Shown here: positions 47,270 through 59,199 of the stretch, in pieces
Layout: every line of letters begins with the position of its first letter
Position numbering within the stretch: position 1 is the first letter of the stretch
Source: Massospora cicadina
Taxonomy: Eukaryota; Entomophthoromycota; Entomophthoromycetes; Entomophthorales; Entomophthoraceae
Length of the DNA: 64,000 nucleotides
Direction of reading: 5' to 3'
NCBI GenBank assembly: GCA_022478985.1
Contig: JAKSZP010013310.1
Span: 1-64,000 of the forward strand
The notes under the pieces: generated by a model
Seen by the model: the letters and a program-made list of their open reading frames with translations, nothing else
What the model was told of the DNA's origin: nothing
The model's database searches: none
Program-made: the position numbers and the translations under genes

Positions 47270-48480
47270 ACCTCAAAATAACCTGGAGCTATTGTACCTG
47301 AAGAAGAAGTTTTAGTACCTATTAATGATAAAGAAATTGATACTGCTTACTCTTCTTCCAATGAATCTCCCATATTTTTCATGCTACCTCCACAGTTCAG
47401 GAGTAAAGTTACCAGTGTCACTTTTTGAGTTTATAAGGTTCCAGAATTTACCATCATCAACAGCAGTTCCCCATGAATATCAATTTGTCCAAACTGATGA
47501 AGCATATCAAAATCACTCCGGATTTGCCACATTACATGGAGTGCGGCACAGTTGGACCACAATGTACATGATCCATAGGGGCCTATTCTTCCCTAACTAT
47601 CTGATTTAGAAAGCTTTTTGTTATTAACATTACCATTGCATTAGATAACCTGAGATATGAACTTCTTCTCAGAATTCAGTTTCTTTATGACTACTCCACA
47701 GTAGTACATTATGACGAAGGATTTCATCCCTGCTGGGACATTGGGTTCCTCTAATCTTTGACACCCCATGAAATTCCAATGCAGAGGTCAAAGTTCAGGA
47801 TTGCCTATTAGAGAGTGAAGATGAAATAATTGACTTGAGCATACTTTAAGGGCTCTTGAGTACATTTGCCCTGCTTGCCATTGATAGCCACAAAGATTTG
47901 CCAATCTATCTACTTAATCTGACCACTATACTTAAAGTCCCAAGTTATTGTTGATACCTGGATCCATGCTAAAATCCCCTCAAGATACCTGCTGGAAATC
48001 TGAGGTCTAGATAACTCATCTGCCAAAGAGGTCCTAACCTGTCCAGGAATTCTAGATCCTGCCTATACCAGATACATACCAGTGTTGTTGGATAGCCTTA
48101 CTGATAAACCTAGGATAGTGAGCCCTAATAGTCCCACCGCATACAATGTCTTTCTACCAGTAGAGGCCGTCAATGATGTCCGCAGCTTTGGAAGTCTGAG
48201 GTATTTTGGTCTAGAGACGCCCCCATCAGTGGCTCTAGTTGACACCTGTATTGAAAGAATTTAACTGAGGAACAAAAGCGGCAAGTTCAGGAATTATTAG
48301 AGGAGAAGTAAGATCTTTTTTGGCCTCAACCTACAATTTTTGGAAAATGAGTAGGGTTCTACACTATGTGGAAAGTGGGGACGCTCCCCCTTTTCAGTCC
48401 TGACTTTACTAAAAAGTAAAGTTGAAGAAAACCAGTTGGCAATAGAACTCAAATAACTACCTGAAGCCAGACTATTGATG
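47270..48480 (+). pseudogene. Protease and linker of element B (degraded)
   Basis: Around 47635-47735 a frame reads LDNLRYELLLRIQFLYDYST, the equivalent of the second protease block seen in C (LDNNSYNILIGTQF). The active-site triad is not readable. The remaining sequence to about 48480 corresponds to the linker before RT. It includes a conserved VLTCPGILDPAYTR-like stretch near 48030-48070. Confidence 0.6.
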
Positions 48481-49240
48481 CCTTCACGCAACCCTTGAGA
48501 ATCCCCCCATATTAGTTTAAAAGAATGATGTCAGTCATCAGGTGGTGTTGGACAACTGGAGGCTCAAATATATCAACAAGAAAGACAGTTACCCTTTGCC
48601 CTAAATTGATGACTCTCTGATTTCTTAACAAGTTGCATACTTTTCTGCCATGGATCTTGCTAAAAGCTATTTGAAAGTGGAGCTCTCCCCAATGATCAAG
48701 CCAAGTGTGCGCTCATAGCCAAGGAGGGCTATTTGAACCCACAAAAATGCCAAGGTCTTTGTAACGCTCTGGCCACCTTCCAACACATAATAAATGAGAT
48801 CCTTGGGGACTTGAAGTTATCATATGCCTTCAAATACCTTGACAGTATCACTGTTTTCTCATAAACTTTCAATGGCCATGTGAGCTCCTTTTGGAAGTTT
48901 AAAATCATCTCAGAAAGTCTTAGATAAAACTCAAAACCTCGAAGTGCTTCTTCTTCCAGTCAGAAATGGAGTTTCTCGGACATAAGGTCTCAAAAGATGG
49001 TATTTAGCCCATTCAGGATAAAGTTGAAGCTATTGAGATGTTGCACTCTCAGAGCCTGAGGGGTATTCAGGTATCCCTTGCCATGGTAGGCCATTATTAC
49101 CAGTTCATTCTCAGTTTGCTGACCTGGCCAAGCCCCTATTTTAACTCCTGCAGAAGAACGTGCCATTTGAGTGGCGGCTTTAACAAGAACAGGCTTTTTT
49201 ATGTGTTAAGGACTTTTCTTTGCATAAACCCATTTTAGTC
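48480..49240 (+). pseudogene. Reverse transcriptase of element B
   Basis: RT blocks in shifting frames include a DLAKSYLKVEL-like stretch near 48655-48690 and a GLCNALATFQHIINEI-like stretch near 48760-48800. The catalytic box near 48835-48850 reads YLDSI, so an Asp is lost. EMEFLGHKVSKDG near 48960-49010 and the thumb block follow. Several stops are present. Confidence 0.75.
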
Positions 49241-49424
49241 ATCTACATTTTTATCAACCTTTCTTGTTGTTCACAGATGTGAGCAATGTCGCCCTTAAGG
49301 CCATCTTAGCCCAGCATGAAAAAATAAGGTTAACCACCCATTGGTCTAGTTTGAGCAAGACTCTGAGTCAGGCTGAATAAAACTATAGCTTTACCAAGCA
49401 GGAATGACTTGTTGTCTTATTAGC
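49241..49424 (+). pseudogene. RNase H of element B, first part
   Basis: LFTDVSNVALKAILAQHEK at about 49262-49325 and NYSFTKQE near 49380-49405 are RNase H blocks. The domain stops at 49424, where element A enters, and continues at 56007. Confidence 0.85.
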
Positions 49425-49996
49425 TGTCACAATTCTGATATGACTGGACAAATTGTGGGACAGTTAGGGCGGAATCCGCTGAAAATGACATCAGTTACGA
49501 TTATTCAAGTGCCTTGAGATGAGGCATTATTAAGATATAACGGGTTTTTATTGGATATAACGGGTTTTATTGGATCACCTCTATATAGGCAATAAGGCAA
49601 TAAGGCGATGTCAACATTTGATGAATACAAAGTAAATTGCCTACAATTAAGGCAACAGAGGATTAGAGAATAACAGGCCAAATTCAAGGAGAATTGGCGG
49701 AATAGAATAGCCCAATCCATGAGAGCAGTATTTCCTGAAGCTGCTGTATATAAGCTAGATGGGCGATTGAGAGAGGTAGGCTGTTCATAGTAGAGAAAGA
49801 ATGGGACAGCAAAAGATCGCTGTATTTACTAAAAATAAATAAAGAATCAGTTGGGGCAATTGCTCCTATCTATTTAGTATATTTTCAAGTGTGTCCAAAG
49901 GACCATTGATCCCCACATCATCCGTCTGTTGCTCAGTGGGTTTGACCTGTGCAGATAATCTGACGGATCCTAACAATACCATCCAAATTTATAACA
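49425..49996 (+). repeat. 5' LTR of element A
   Basis: TGTCACAATT to TTTATAACA. It carries a TATATAAG box near 49748 and is collinear with 55427-56001 and 1570-2151. Confidence 0.95.
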
Positions 49997-49997
49997 G

Positions 49998-50010
49998 TGG
50001 TGCTCACTAC
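49998..50010 (+). other. Primer-binding site of element A
   Basis: TGGTGCTCACTAC starts one base after the LTR, matching C, G and H. Confidence 0.85.
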
Positions 50011-51890
50011 TTGGGGCCCATTGATCAACCACCTAATACTCCGGAACTCCAGTTGCTAGCCATGCCTTACACAAGCTGCATTTCTGGGGAATCTTCACGG
50101 AACACCGCACCAGTTGGATATGAGGAACTCAAACTTACCTTAGACATGGTGCTCAAAAATCAAGATGAAATCCTTCAATAATGAGATGCTGTCATGCATT
50201 AACTTGATAAAACGTTTAACTAAATTCAAATCTTGTGACAACAAAACAAAGAACTCGCCAACTTATTTAATGATACCACCAAATGGCTGCAGTGCGCAGA
50301 ACAAAGATTAACCAATACCTCTCAGTCTTCTTGTTGGGACAAGGATGACCATTAAGAGGGGGCATCATATGAGGAAGAATATGACGCTGGTCGGAGCTAC
50401 TACAACCATAACATAGTACCAGATATGAATACAAGCTGGAATGATACTTCCCTCAAGGAATGGCGGTACCACCCAAAGCAGAAGATCACACTACCCCTGA
50501 AGTGGTGGACATCCCAACTTCCACTAATCCAGCTCCTCATTGAGAAACTGCTTTTGGATCTCAAACCATTCCTCAGTATGGCCCAAAACCCCATGAACAG
50601 GATGAGGAGGTTAATATCAAAGAATTACCTCCATTTGACCGCAACAGGAACATTCATGGGTTCTTCAAACGGTTTGAGTTTGCAGCAGAAGATGCATCTG
50701 ATAGATGGAAGGCTAAGTTGTATATCTGCCTTGGATGTCAAAAGCACTGATAAGGTCACCTGTTACCTCCCAAGTAGCTCTATTACCTATAAGGACGTAA
50801 AGGATACCATACTCCACCTGTTTGGGGGTACTTCAAAGATGTTGCAGCGAAAATCAGAATTCTTAATGATCATATTCTGTAAAAATGAGACTCTCCTGGA
50901 GTTCACTGATCGATTCACAACAGAAGCCCATGTGCTGATTGGAGCAGGGTACTTAGCAGAAGCTGACATGTGCATTGCCATGACCTCTGCAGTGAAGCCA
51001 TATTGTGAACTTCATAATGTCATTATGCCGCTTCTAGATGATGACGTACTCTGCTCAAGATTGTACATTTTTTGCATCATGTATCCCCTAACTTTCCGCC
51101 ACCAAATATGAAATGTAAAACTACCACCACTACTGCACCCTCTTATTAAGGAGAATACTCTCATTTGACTCCAGCTCTGGTTAGTAATCCTCAGCCTTTC
51201 TATAACTCTGTGCCTCATCCTCGGCCAAATTATACTTAACAGTTTGATCAGCAACAATGGCTGGCCATGAAAATCGCCAGCAATCCAGTTATCAACCAGG
51301 ACCTAGCTATACTGACTGTCAACAATAAGCTTACTGACTTGGGGCTGGTTACGCTGAATGACCCCAAACTTTCCAGTCTGGATCCTCTTATGATAATCAA
51401 GGACGTGGCTCTTATGGGGTTAACTGCTATGAATGCAGTCATTTTGGTCATTTGGCGAAATTCTGCCATAACCGCCGTTTGAACTACATACAACAAGATC
51501 AATACTATAGGGAAAAGATGGAGCGGAGTAGAGATGGGACCCTCTAACTCCAAGATACCAACTCAAAACGTCCCCAAATCAATAGTAGCATACCCTGCAC
51601 AAGTCCCTCAGTATGATGACGGACTTTTGTATCAGAAGCCAGTTGAAGAGATAAACGTAGTGACATGAGCTCAAGCCAAGGCGGTGGCGGAAGAAGAGTC
51701 CCCAGAACAACTGAAGCTATATGCCTGTCAAATGCTTGATCAAGCTTCCTTGGACAAACTTGATTCTGCCGCGGATGCACCAACTCTGAAAGGAATAAAC
51801 ATCGCCCTTCTGGTAGATGCCATTGTCAAAGAATACCCCCAAGATGGTGAGAGGATAATGAGTTTTCTTGAAAAAGAGAGTCCATAAATG
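50011..51890 (+). pseudogene. Gag of element A
   Basis: The best frame (50425-51111, 228 codons) holds the capsid region: ISALDVKSTDKVTCYLPSSS, LFGGTSKMLQRKSEFL and LIGAGYLAEADMCIAMTSAV. The conserved HGFFKRFEFAAED block just upstream is in another frame, so an indel is present. At 51425-51466 a perfect CCHC knuckle reads CYECSHFGHLAKFC. Open sequence continues to about 51887 (EEESPEQLKLYACQMLDQAS), matching G. The protein packages element RNA. Confidence 0.88.
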
Positions 51891-51959
51891 TTCACATATT
51901 AAACAGTCAATATTCTTCTTATTCTGAGTGTACATACTGTAATATTTTTGTTGCAAAAA

Positions 51960-52860
51960 TAGAGTTTGCACTATAATAGATACTGGTGCTCCAGTCAACA
52001 TAGTTTCACTAAATTGATGGCAAAGTTGACGTTAAAACCTGATGTGGACCATTGAATGGTGTACGGAACTGCTGGAGCAGTAAGCACTGTTTCTGAGGGG
52101 GCTTACAGTGCACTACCTCTGCACTTTTGGGTCCAATGTTGTTGTAGCCCTGGCGATTGTGCTGCCAAACAAAAACTACAACCTGTTAATTGGGATCACT
52201 TTCCTACGCCATTTTGGGGCTGTTGTTAATATGACAGAGGAGACCCTCGCCATTCTGGGTCAACAGATCCCAATTTACTTTACCACTATCAGAGTATCAA
52301 AGGATCCGGTGCATATGAGCCACATCAACCTTGCCTATAGTGATGGGGTGATGCCAGTTCACTATCACCAACTAAAGCGCAATACTTGGCTACTTCCTCA
52401 GCAGATATACAAATATCAAGGGATACCTCTTCGAGTGGCAGGACCCATATCTTTACCTTCTGGTCATCAAGTCTTAGTGAACACCGAGTTAGAGGTGGAA
52501 GTGCCTATTGGGCTATATGGGGAAGTCATTGGGCTCTATAATCAAACATGGTTTGAGCCACATGTGGCTTAAGGGATTATACTTCTGGGACATGGGGAGA
52601 TTAAGGTTTTGTTAGCAAACCTCCAGAGCGAACCAATGCAAATATTTCAAACCAAATTTAGCATATTTACATCTGATTCCAATAGATGAGGTCCTTCAGG
52701 TTCATGATTTTAAGTCATTGGATGAATTTGGTCTACCAGACAAGTCACCTGCTGACATACTAATGGTGGTACCATGGAGTAATTTAATAGGACTATCAGA
52801 AGAATTAAAAGACCAAGAAATAGATTTTTTTAGAAGTATAAGGAAATGTTTGCTGTTGAC
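51960..52860 (+). pseudogene. Protease and linker of element A
   Basis: At 51973-52008 the active site reads TIIDTGAPVNIVS with an intact D-T-G. The 154-codon open piece at 52108-52572 carries YNLLIGITFLRHFGAVVNM, the second protease block, then the linker block YHQLKRNTWLLPQQIYKYQG and YGEVIGLYNQ. A frameshift separates the two halves. Confidence 0.85.
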
Positions 52861-52899
52861 AATAATGACTTAGGGTGTGCTCAGGGGTGGTCCATCGAG

Positions 52900-53770
52900 T
52901 AGACACAGGAAATCATTCCCCTATAAGGTCTCAGCCAATCTACTGATTGCGGGCAGTGGAAGACATTGTTACTGGTGAAATTGACAAGTTGATAGAGTAA
53001 GGAATGCTCGAACTGTCCAAAAGCCCATGGGCTTTGCCTGTTCTAATTGTAAAAAAGAAGGATGGCACCAACCTCATAGTAATAGACTATCAGAAGCTCA
53101 ACAGTATTACAAAAAAGGATTCATACCCTTTGCTAAGAATTGAAGATGCTTTGGACTGATTAGGTGGATCCCATTTTTTTCTGCAATGGACTTGATATCA
53201 GGTTACTGGAAAATTGAGTTACCCCCAGCAGAACAGGAAAAATGCGCTGTAATCACCTCCAAAGGCATTTTTTAACTGACGCGGATGCCTCAAGGCTGTG
53301 CAATGCTCCAGCTACTTTTCAGCGAGCCATAGATACTATTTTTGGTGACCTGAAGCTGTCATGCATCCTTGTATACCTCAACGATATTAATGCTTTCTCT
53401 CAAACATTTTTGGAGCATCTTGACCACCTAAAAGCAGTATTCTGCCAGCTGGCTGAGATAATCATTAAAATTATACTTCAAAAATGTAGCTTCATCAAAG
53501 ATCAGCTGGAATACCTGGGGTTTGTGGTAGACTCTAAAATACTGAAACCACAGCCAGCTAAGGTGGAGACCATCAGTAAGATGACTACTCCCAATAGTAA
53601 GTGTGACATACAGGTATTTTTGGGAATGGTTGGTTATTACCAGAGCTTTATCTTTAAATTTAGCTGTATTGGGGGGCCGCTATTTGAGTTGTTAAAAAAG
53701 GATGCTGTATTTGAATGGACGGAATGTCATCAATCCAAATTCATACACTCCATACGGCATTGATCAGCGC
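52900..53770 (+). pseudogene. Reverse transcriptase of element A
   Basis: It contains [21 protein letters not shown] entry residues near 53020-53070, [13 protein letters not shown] near 53100-53140 and SRLCNAPATFQRAIDTIF near 53290-53345. The catalytic box reads VYLNDINAFSQ (53374-53385), the first Asp of YLDD being Asn. The thumb block DIQVFLGMVGYYQSFI follows. The 173-codon frame at 53242-53763 covers the second half. Confidence 0.9.
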
Positions 53771-53774
53771 ACCA

Positions 53775-54150
53775 GTGCTATGATATCTGAACTTTGATCA
53801 AGGGTTTATCATTCAGATGGATGCATCCCTTTCTGCTGTTGGGGCAGTACTTTCTCAGAAAAATGACGAGGGAGAGGAACATCCTGTAGTGTACTGTAGT
53901 TGAAGTCTGAACTGTCATGAGCGTAATTATACTGTGACTGAGTGGGAGTGCTTAGAAGTGATCTACGCATATAAGCCATTCAGAGTTTATCTGTATAGGG
54001 TAAAGCTTAAAGTCATAACAGATCATGCGTCATTACGCTGGTTGAAGAACCTCAAAGAACCTGAAGGCCGTTTGGCTTGATGGGCCCTTAAATTGCAGGC
54101 TTATGATTTTTAGATTTTCCATTGGCCAGGAGTAAAGCATCAGAACGCTG
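53775..54150 (+). pseudogene. RNase H of element A
   Basis: IQMDASLSAVGAVLSQ near 53812-53860, NYTVTEWECLEVIYAYK near 53925-53975 and VITDHASLRWLKNLKEPEGR near 54012-54072 are readable. A TGA interrupts the CSxSLN block and another stop lies after the EGR block. It is collinear with window positions 1-330. Confidence 0.88.
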
Positions 54151-54169
54151 GCTGTTATCTCGATTACTG

Positions 54170-55390
54170 ATTATTGCGGTGACAGCAGACCTCAGTGACG
54201 TGATGTACAATAAGATGCTCAGTAGAAAATACAACGACAAACTGCCCCAAGTGATTAAAGTGTTAAATGAGATGCAAACAAATAACTTCCAACAGAATGG
54301 GAAACTGTACAAGCAGATCAGAAATTCTACAGTTAATTTTCCACGCCTCTCAGCATGACCAGAAATCATTATGAGCGCACATAAGGCAGTCAGGAATGGT
54401 GGAGTGCATAAGACTATGGAGTTGTTACGCCCCTGTTACTATTCTAAAAGTATGAGCCTCAATGTGCTCGAAACTATTTCTTGTTGCCATCAGTGCCAAG
54501 TGGAGAAGCCATTTTGCCTATGACGTCATATCAGTTAGTGAAACCACATTTTGCTTGGAACACAGTTTCCCTCAATGTCATTGGCCCCTTGCCAACAGGA
54601 GCCAACCGTTGTAAGTACATTCTTGTGGCTATTGGCCACTTGACCTGGTAGGTTAAAGCAAGGGCAATACGAGACTTGGGGGCAGTTACTGTGGCCATGT
54701 TCAGGATGGAATGAATTATTCAGCAACATGGCTGCCCTCAGTTTATTCTCACTGACAATGGAACCAACTTCACCTCACACATCCTACCCAAACTGAACAA
54801 GCTTATGGGAATCTGCGGGGTTCTGATGACCCCATATCACCCCAAATCAAATGGAATGGTCAAACAGGAGAATTGAACTCTGGTGAACATCTTACAAAAC
54901 TAGTAATGGATCGACCTTCTGATTGGAGCTCTCTCCTTTCCACTACCATATTCGCCTAAACATTAGTTACCATTCTGCCATGGGGAAGAGTCCCTTACAA
55001 CTACTATATGTCCAACACCCTGCTCTTTCAGCATTACTTTATTCATGTGTAGAAGACACCTGTGGACTGGAACCCCTCCGCTATCTGACTAACCTTGCAA
55101 ACATCCTGATCAAACTGAAAACCAAAGCCTATTCCTTCAGTTTAGCCAAGAATATCAGGAATCAGGCTGCTGATCAGGCATGTCATAGCAGGCTGGCGCC
55201 ATTCAAGGAAGGCGATATGGTTCTCTTCCATGACCAACATGATTTTGGGTGGAAACACAAGCTGGCCAGTATTTGGATTGGTCTGTTCGAAGTTATAGAG
55301 AAGAATGGAGTTGATGCATATACCATCAAGGATCCTGCAAGTGGTCAGATCATTAACTGAGTACATGTGAAGTTCCTCCGACCTTACAAA
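54170..55390 (+). pseudogene. Integrase of element A
   Basis: CHQCQVEKPFC near 54487-54520 is the zinc part. VIGPLPTGANRCKYILVAI near 54580-54635 marks the first catalytic Asp region, [13 protein letters not shown] near 54745-54780 the second, and [11 protein letters not shown] near 54835-54870 the Glu region, where the Glu is Lys. The 145-codon frame at 54923-55360 is the C-terminal module (KEGDMVLFHDQHDF, IWIGLFEVIE). A stop near 54876 and one frameshift break it. Confidence 0.88.
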
Positions 55391-55426
55391 CAATAGGATC
55401 TTATCGTCCAGTCAAGGAGGGGGTAA

Positions 55427-56001
55427 TGTCATGATTCTGATAGAACTGGACAATATTTGTGGGACAGTTAGAGTGTAATCTTCCAAAAATGATATCAGTT
55501 ACAATTATTCGAGTGCCTTGAGATGAGGCATTATTGGGATATAACAGGTTTTTATTGGATATAACGGGTTTTATTGGATCACCTCTATATAGGGTGATAA
55601 GGCAATTAAGGTGATGTCAACATTTGATGAATATGAAGTAAATCGCCTACAATTAAGGCAACAGAGGATTAGAGAATAATACTCCGAATTTGAGGAGAAT
55701 TGGCGGAATAGAATAGCCCAAGCCATGGAAGCAGTATCACCTGAAGCCGCTGTATATAAGCTAGATGGGCGATTGAGAGAGGTAGGTTGTTCATAGTAGA
55801 GAAGAAACGAGACAGCTAAAGATCGTTGTATTTACTAAAAATAAATAAAGAATTGGTTAGGCAATTGCTCCTATTTTTTAAGTATATTTTCAAGTGTGTC
55901 CAAAGGACCAATGATCCCCACATCATCTGTCTGTTGCTCAGTGGGTTCGACCTGTAAAAACAACCTGACAGATCCTAATGATACCATCCAAATTTATAAC
56001 A
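55427..56001 (+). repeat. 3' LTR of element A
   Basis: Partner of 49425-49996. Confidence 0.95.
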
Positions 56002-56006
56002 TTAAC

Positions 56007-56210
56007 AAAAATTACTTTCGGCCCTATCTCAATGGCACTCACTTTACCATTGTCACTGATCATTCCTCGCTCTGGTGGCTCAAGCAGACTAAGGACATAA
56101 ACAGCTGCTTAGCCAGATGTGCCTTAAGGAATGCAAAGCTAAATATCACTATTGTTCATTGTGCAGGCGCAATGCATCAGTACACTAATGGCCTCTAAGA
56201 TGCCAGTACT
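56007..56210 (+). pseudogene. RNase H of element B, second part
   Basis: Right after element A the frame resumes with NYFRPYLNGTHFTIVTDHSS and LWWLKQTKD, then IVHCAGAMHQYTNGL, the last RNase H blocks. This continues the domain cut at 49424. Confidence 0.9.
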
Positions 56211-56219
56211 GGCTGCTTT

Positions 56220-57440
56220 GATCCCAGGGAAGACTGACTGTATGAACTGATTGGTCAACCTGAACACTGAGAGTTTGAAACTCCTGAGACCCAAGGTGAG
56301 CTCTGAAAGATGACCCAAGATACTCAGATCAAGGATGGGATGCTATATATGATGGTCAATAATAATTGGCTCCCTTATACCCTCCCTTTATTCCCAAGCT
56401 GACGTTATCCTATAGGGTCATATAACTATAAGAGATAAGGCAGTTAAGAAGACTCACGAATGGCTGAAGACAAGAAGTTACTGGGACGAATGGTGGAAAC
56501 CATCCAAGAGGTCCTGGAGGCTTATATGCCTTGCTGATCTCAAAACCAGGTCAGTCCTCGATACCAACACTCAGTTGTTCCCTGACGAGACCCCAATGTT
56601 GTTAGCATTGATGTGATAGGTCCTCTTCCCACTGGATTGCATGGTCTTAATTAAATCTCCTAGCCGTAGACCATCTTACCAAATGCGTTGAAGCAGTTTT
56701 AGTCCTCACTGCAACTAAAAACCATGATCTCTTCCTTATTTTATCTATTTTCACCCAGCACATATGCCCACAAAATTTACTTTCAAAACATGGATTAAAT
56801 TTCATCGCGCAGGTAGTCCAAGGACTTACTTTGTTTTTTTGGGACTAATCAAAGTTTCGCCGCCCCCTACAATCCATCCAACATTGTGGTGTTACAACAC
56901 TCTAACAGAACCTTTGTCTCTAGCTTTAAGGAAGATGGCTTTAACCCACTTGCTGAAATCATTATTTACCCATTGCCTTGTTTTCCTATAGAATAAGCTA
57001 CCACCAACTTTGAGATGTCACCCTTTAAAGTTCTATATGGACGTGTTCCTCAGCTTCCAAGTAGTGTTAAGCCCATGCTCAAGACCTCCGCTCCTGAGAA
57101 CTCTGATCTAACCATGAGAGACTTAGCCAATGAAATTGTATAGCTTCAAGACTTATCTATGCAAGACATTGCCACCACCACAGGAAGGGATACAGCCTGA
57201 TTTAATTTTGACTGATCTTCCTTACCAATTTTTTGTTAAGTGATCTAAACTCTTTTATCATCATTGACCAGAGGTCAACAGAATAAGTTTGAGGTTCTTT
57301 GGTTCGTACCCTTATAAGATCATTCATAAGGTGAACTCTGAGTACTCCACTGCCAACGTCAATAAGGGTACCGTGGTGAATCAAGTACATGGCCAGTTAC
57401 TCAGACCCTATATTCCCTCTGACAGGATCATGAAGGGGGT
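56220..57440 (+). pseudogene. Integrase of element B (degraded)
   Basis: VVSIDVIGPLPTGLHG near 56595-56645 marks the catalytic core entry. LPPTLRCHPLKFYMDVF-like residues near 57000-57050 correspond to the tail of the core. The open 72-codon piece at 57289-57507 carries FFGSYPYKIIHKVNSEYS, a GPY/F-like module, and VNQVHGQLLRPYIPSD before the polypurine tract. Frameshifts abound. Confidence 0.75.
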
Positions 57441-57442
57441 GT

Positions 57443-57912
57443 TGTCATTATTTGAGATGACAAGCAAAATAAAATCCCTGCTTCTGAATCAAGCCTCAAC
57501 AGATTGACTCTCAAATCAGCTCAAACAGAACCTTACCCTAAAGGCGGTGAGATTAGAGTTGATCAGGAAGCATCACACATACAAGAATCGATGCAAACAC
57601 CTTCAGGAACCCTTTCCCCGCTTCCCTAAGCATGAGAGGTGCTAACCCACTACTGCGGCCACAAGTACGACGCAGTACAATGAGGGCGCTGACCAGCAGG
57701 CTGATATGGAAGGCAGTAAAAGATCCTGATCATACAGGGCCACAAAGGTCTCAGAGGCAACATGACCCCACACGCCATAGATATCAACGCTTCCTAACTT
57801 AATAAAGTAGTCTATATTCACTCCATCACATAATTTTTGACCTCTACGCTAATTTTTAGCTTCAAACACATTTTTGAACTTTGGCAACAGTCAAGATAAC
57901 TGTTATGGTGAT
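57443..57912 (+). repeat. 3' LTR of element B
   Basis: It starts TGTCATTATTTGAGA after the purine tract and ends near ACTGACA. It is the partner of 42811-43284. Confidence 0.85.
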
Positions 57913-58415
57913 ACTGACAAACAATGATGATGATATAAATTAGGCCCTGCATTTAATTGACAACCCCCACCTATATCATACCTGATCTCTTCATTGTATC
58001 CGCGGCATCTACTTTTGGCCCAAACCCTTGCTACTTTTGGCCCTATCCTTGTCTTTATAAGCCCATGAGCATCAGAATTTTAAATGATTCTTTTACTCAT
58101 ACCAAAATATGCCTGAAGAATCCTGAAGACTTCCGCTTTTCCTATGCAGATAAGGCGCCTATATTCTTGCTGGTGACTAACACTAAAGATCCTCTTGTCA
58201 GATCTCACAATTGTATCCGCGCCTTCTACTTTGGCCCTTACAACTCCCACTATATTCTGATCTCACTTTGTTTTTACAAAACTATGAGCATAAGAATCTT
58301 AATTGCTTCTTTTATCCATACCAAACTATGCCTGAAGATTCTGATGTACCTGCTCTTCCTAATTGGATAAAGATGTATTAGCTTTTGACCCCTAGATGAG
58401 GCTTGAAGGGGGTTC
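57913..58415 (+). repeat. D-like internal 3' end with a 217-bp tandem duplication
   Basis: TTGTATCCGCG recurs at 57994 and 58211, and the sequence after each copy matches (for example ATACCAAAATATGCCTGAAG versus ATACCAAACTATGCCTGAAG). It ends CTTGAAGGGGGTTC, matching the purine tract of element D. It is therefore the truncated end of a D/E-type element whose LTR follows. Confidence 0.7.
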
Positions 58416-59040
58416 TGTTGGGACTTATCTTCTGGGTGAAGCCTCTTGTTAGGGATTTGACTTATTAATATTTTTTTATTAGAGAATGCTGAGTTGTGCT
58501 CCTCTTAACTTGAGCCGTGATAACTTAATGTATTGGGTATCATCAACAAAAATGATTATTAGTAAATTGAATAATTCAAACGTTCTAAATCTATCAGGGA
58601 TTGATGTCAATAGACATATTGAGTTTTACAATTATCACAACATAAGCCAAGGGCAATCAATCCTCTAAATATTACTATAATAGTTATGAATTATCGTTGT
58701 ATTGCAACCTAAGATGACAGTTTATTCAGTAAGCTAGGCATTCACTTGCTATTTCTTAGTATCTTATTTATCCTTCTTCTACTCACTTTTCTTCTACTTA
58801 TCTATCCTCTGCTTATCTACCTTCCGCTTATCCTGAATCATCTCACTAAAACTCACTTTTAGCCTTCCAATACTATAATTACTGAGAGATTTTTTCATAA
58901 AAAATACTGTTTCTCACATACTCTATTAGCTCTATTGTAAGGTTTTCTGCTCTTAGGACCTAGTAACCCTCCAGGCACTTCAGGGCTCTGACGCAATATA
59001 GGACCAGTTATAATTTGATCCCCCGCGTCCCAAAGTTCCC
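58416..59040 (+). repeat. LTR of the D/E family
   Basis: It starts TGTTGGGACTTATC and is distantly related to the D LTRs (GAGTTGTGCTCCTCTTAACT versus GGATTGGGCTCCCCATTAAC; the CCTAGTAACCCTCCAGG end region). A purine tract lies on its left and a primer-site relative (TTGTTCTCACTAAC, 59044-59057) on its right. The exact right end is uncertain. Confidence 0.65.
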
Positions 59041-59199
59041 TGTTTGTTCTCACTAACTTGTTGGGTTGCAACGTATCATTGAGTCTGACAGAGGAGGAAG
59101 GTCAGGAGCTAATGATACAGTTTACACTTGCTAAAGTTCTGGCTATTTCTCCTCCAACAATTTTAATGGAAGAATGGGGTCTGAGATTCCATTGGAAGC

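Larger units (their letters stand above)
49425..56001 (+). mobile_element. Complete Ty3/Gypsy element A (6577 bp), nested in B
   Basis: LTRs of 572 bp (49425-49996) and 575 bp (55427-56001) bound gag, protease, RT, RNase H and integrase on the plus strand. Flanks are TTAGC (49420-49424) and TTAAC (56002-56006), a target duplication with one change. The interrupted RNase H frame of B rejoins across it. The primer site is at 49998 and the polypurine tract GTCAAGGAGGGGGTAA at 55411-55426. The second family-A copy begins at the left edge of the window. Confidence 0.95.
42811..57912 (+). mobile_element. Ty3/Gypsy element B, host of nested elements D and A
   Basis: The LTRs at 42811-43284 and 57443-57912 are clearly homologous. 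Between them, after removing D (43817-45766) and A (49425-56001), lie gag with a zinc knuckle, protease, RT, RNase H and integrase in order on the plus strand. The primer site TGGTTCTCACTACA is at 43287, and the polypurine tract AAGGGGGTGT is just before the 3' LTR. The RNase H domain is cut by A and resumes in frame after it. No matching target duplication was found at B's own ends. Confidence 0.88.

Noticed and set aside
49891..50181. A separate gene beginning MSKGPLIPTSSVCCS
   Set aside because: It starts inside the LTR of element A and runs through the primer site into gag; the same start recurs in the other LTR at 55896. It could be an LTR-initiated gag start but is not a separate gene.
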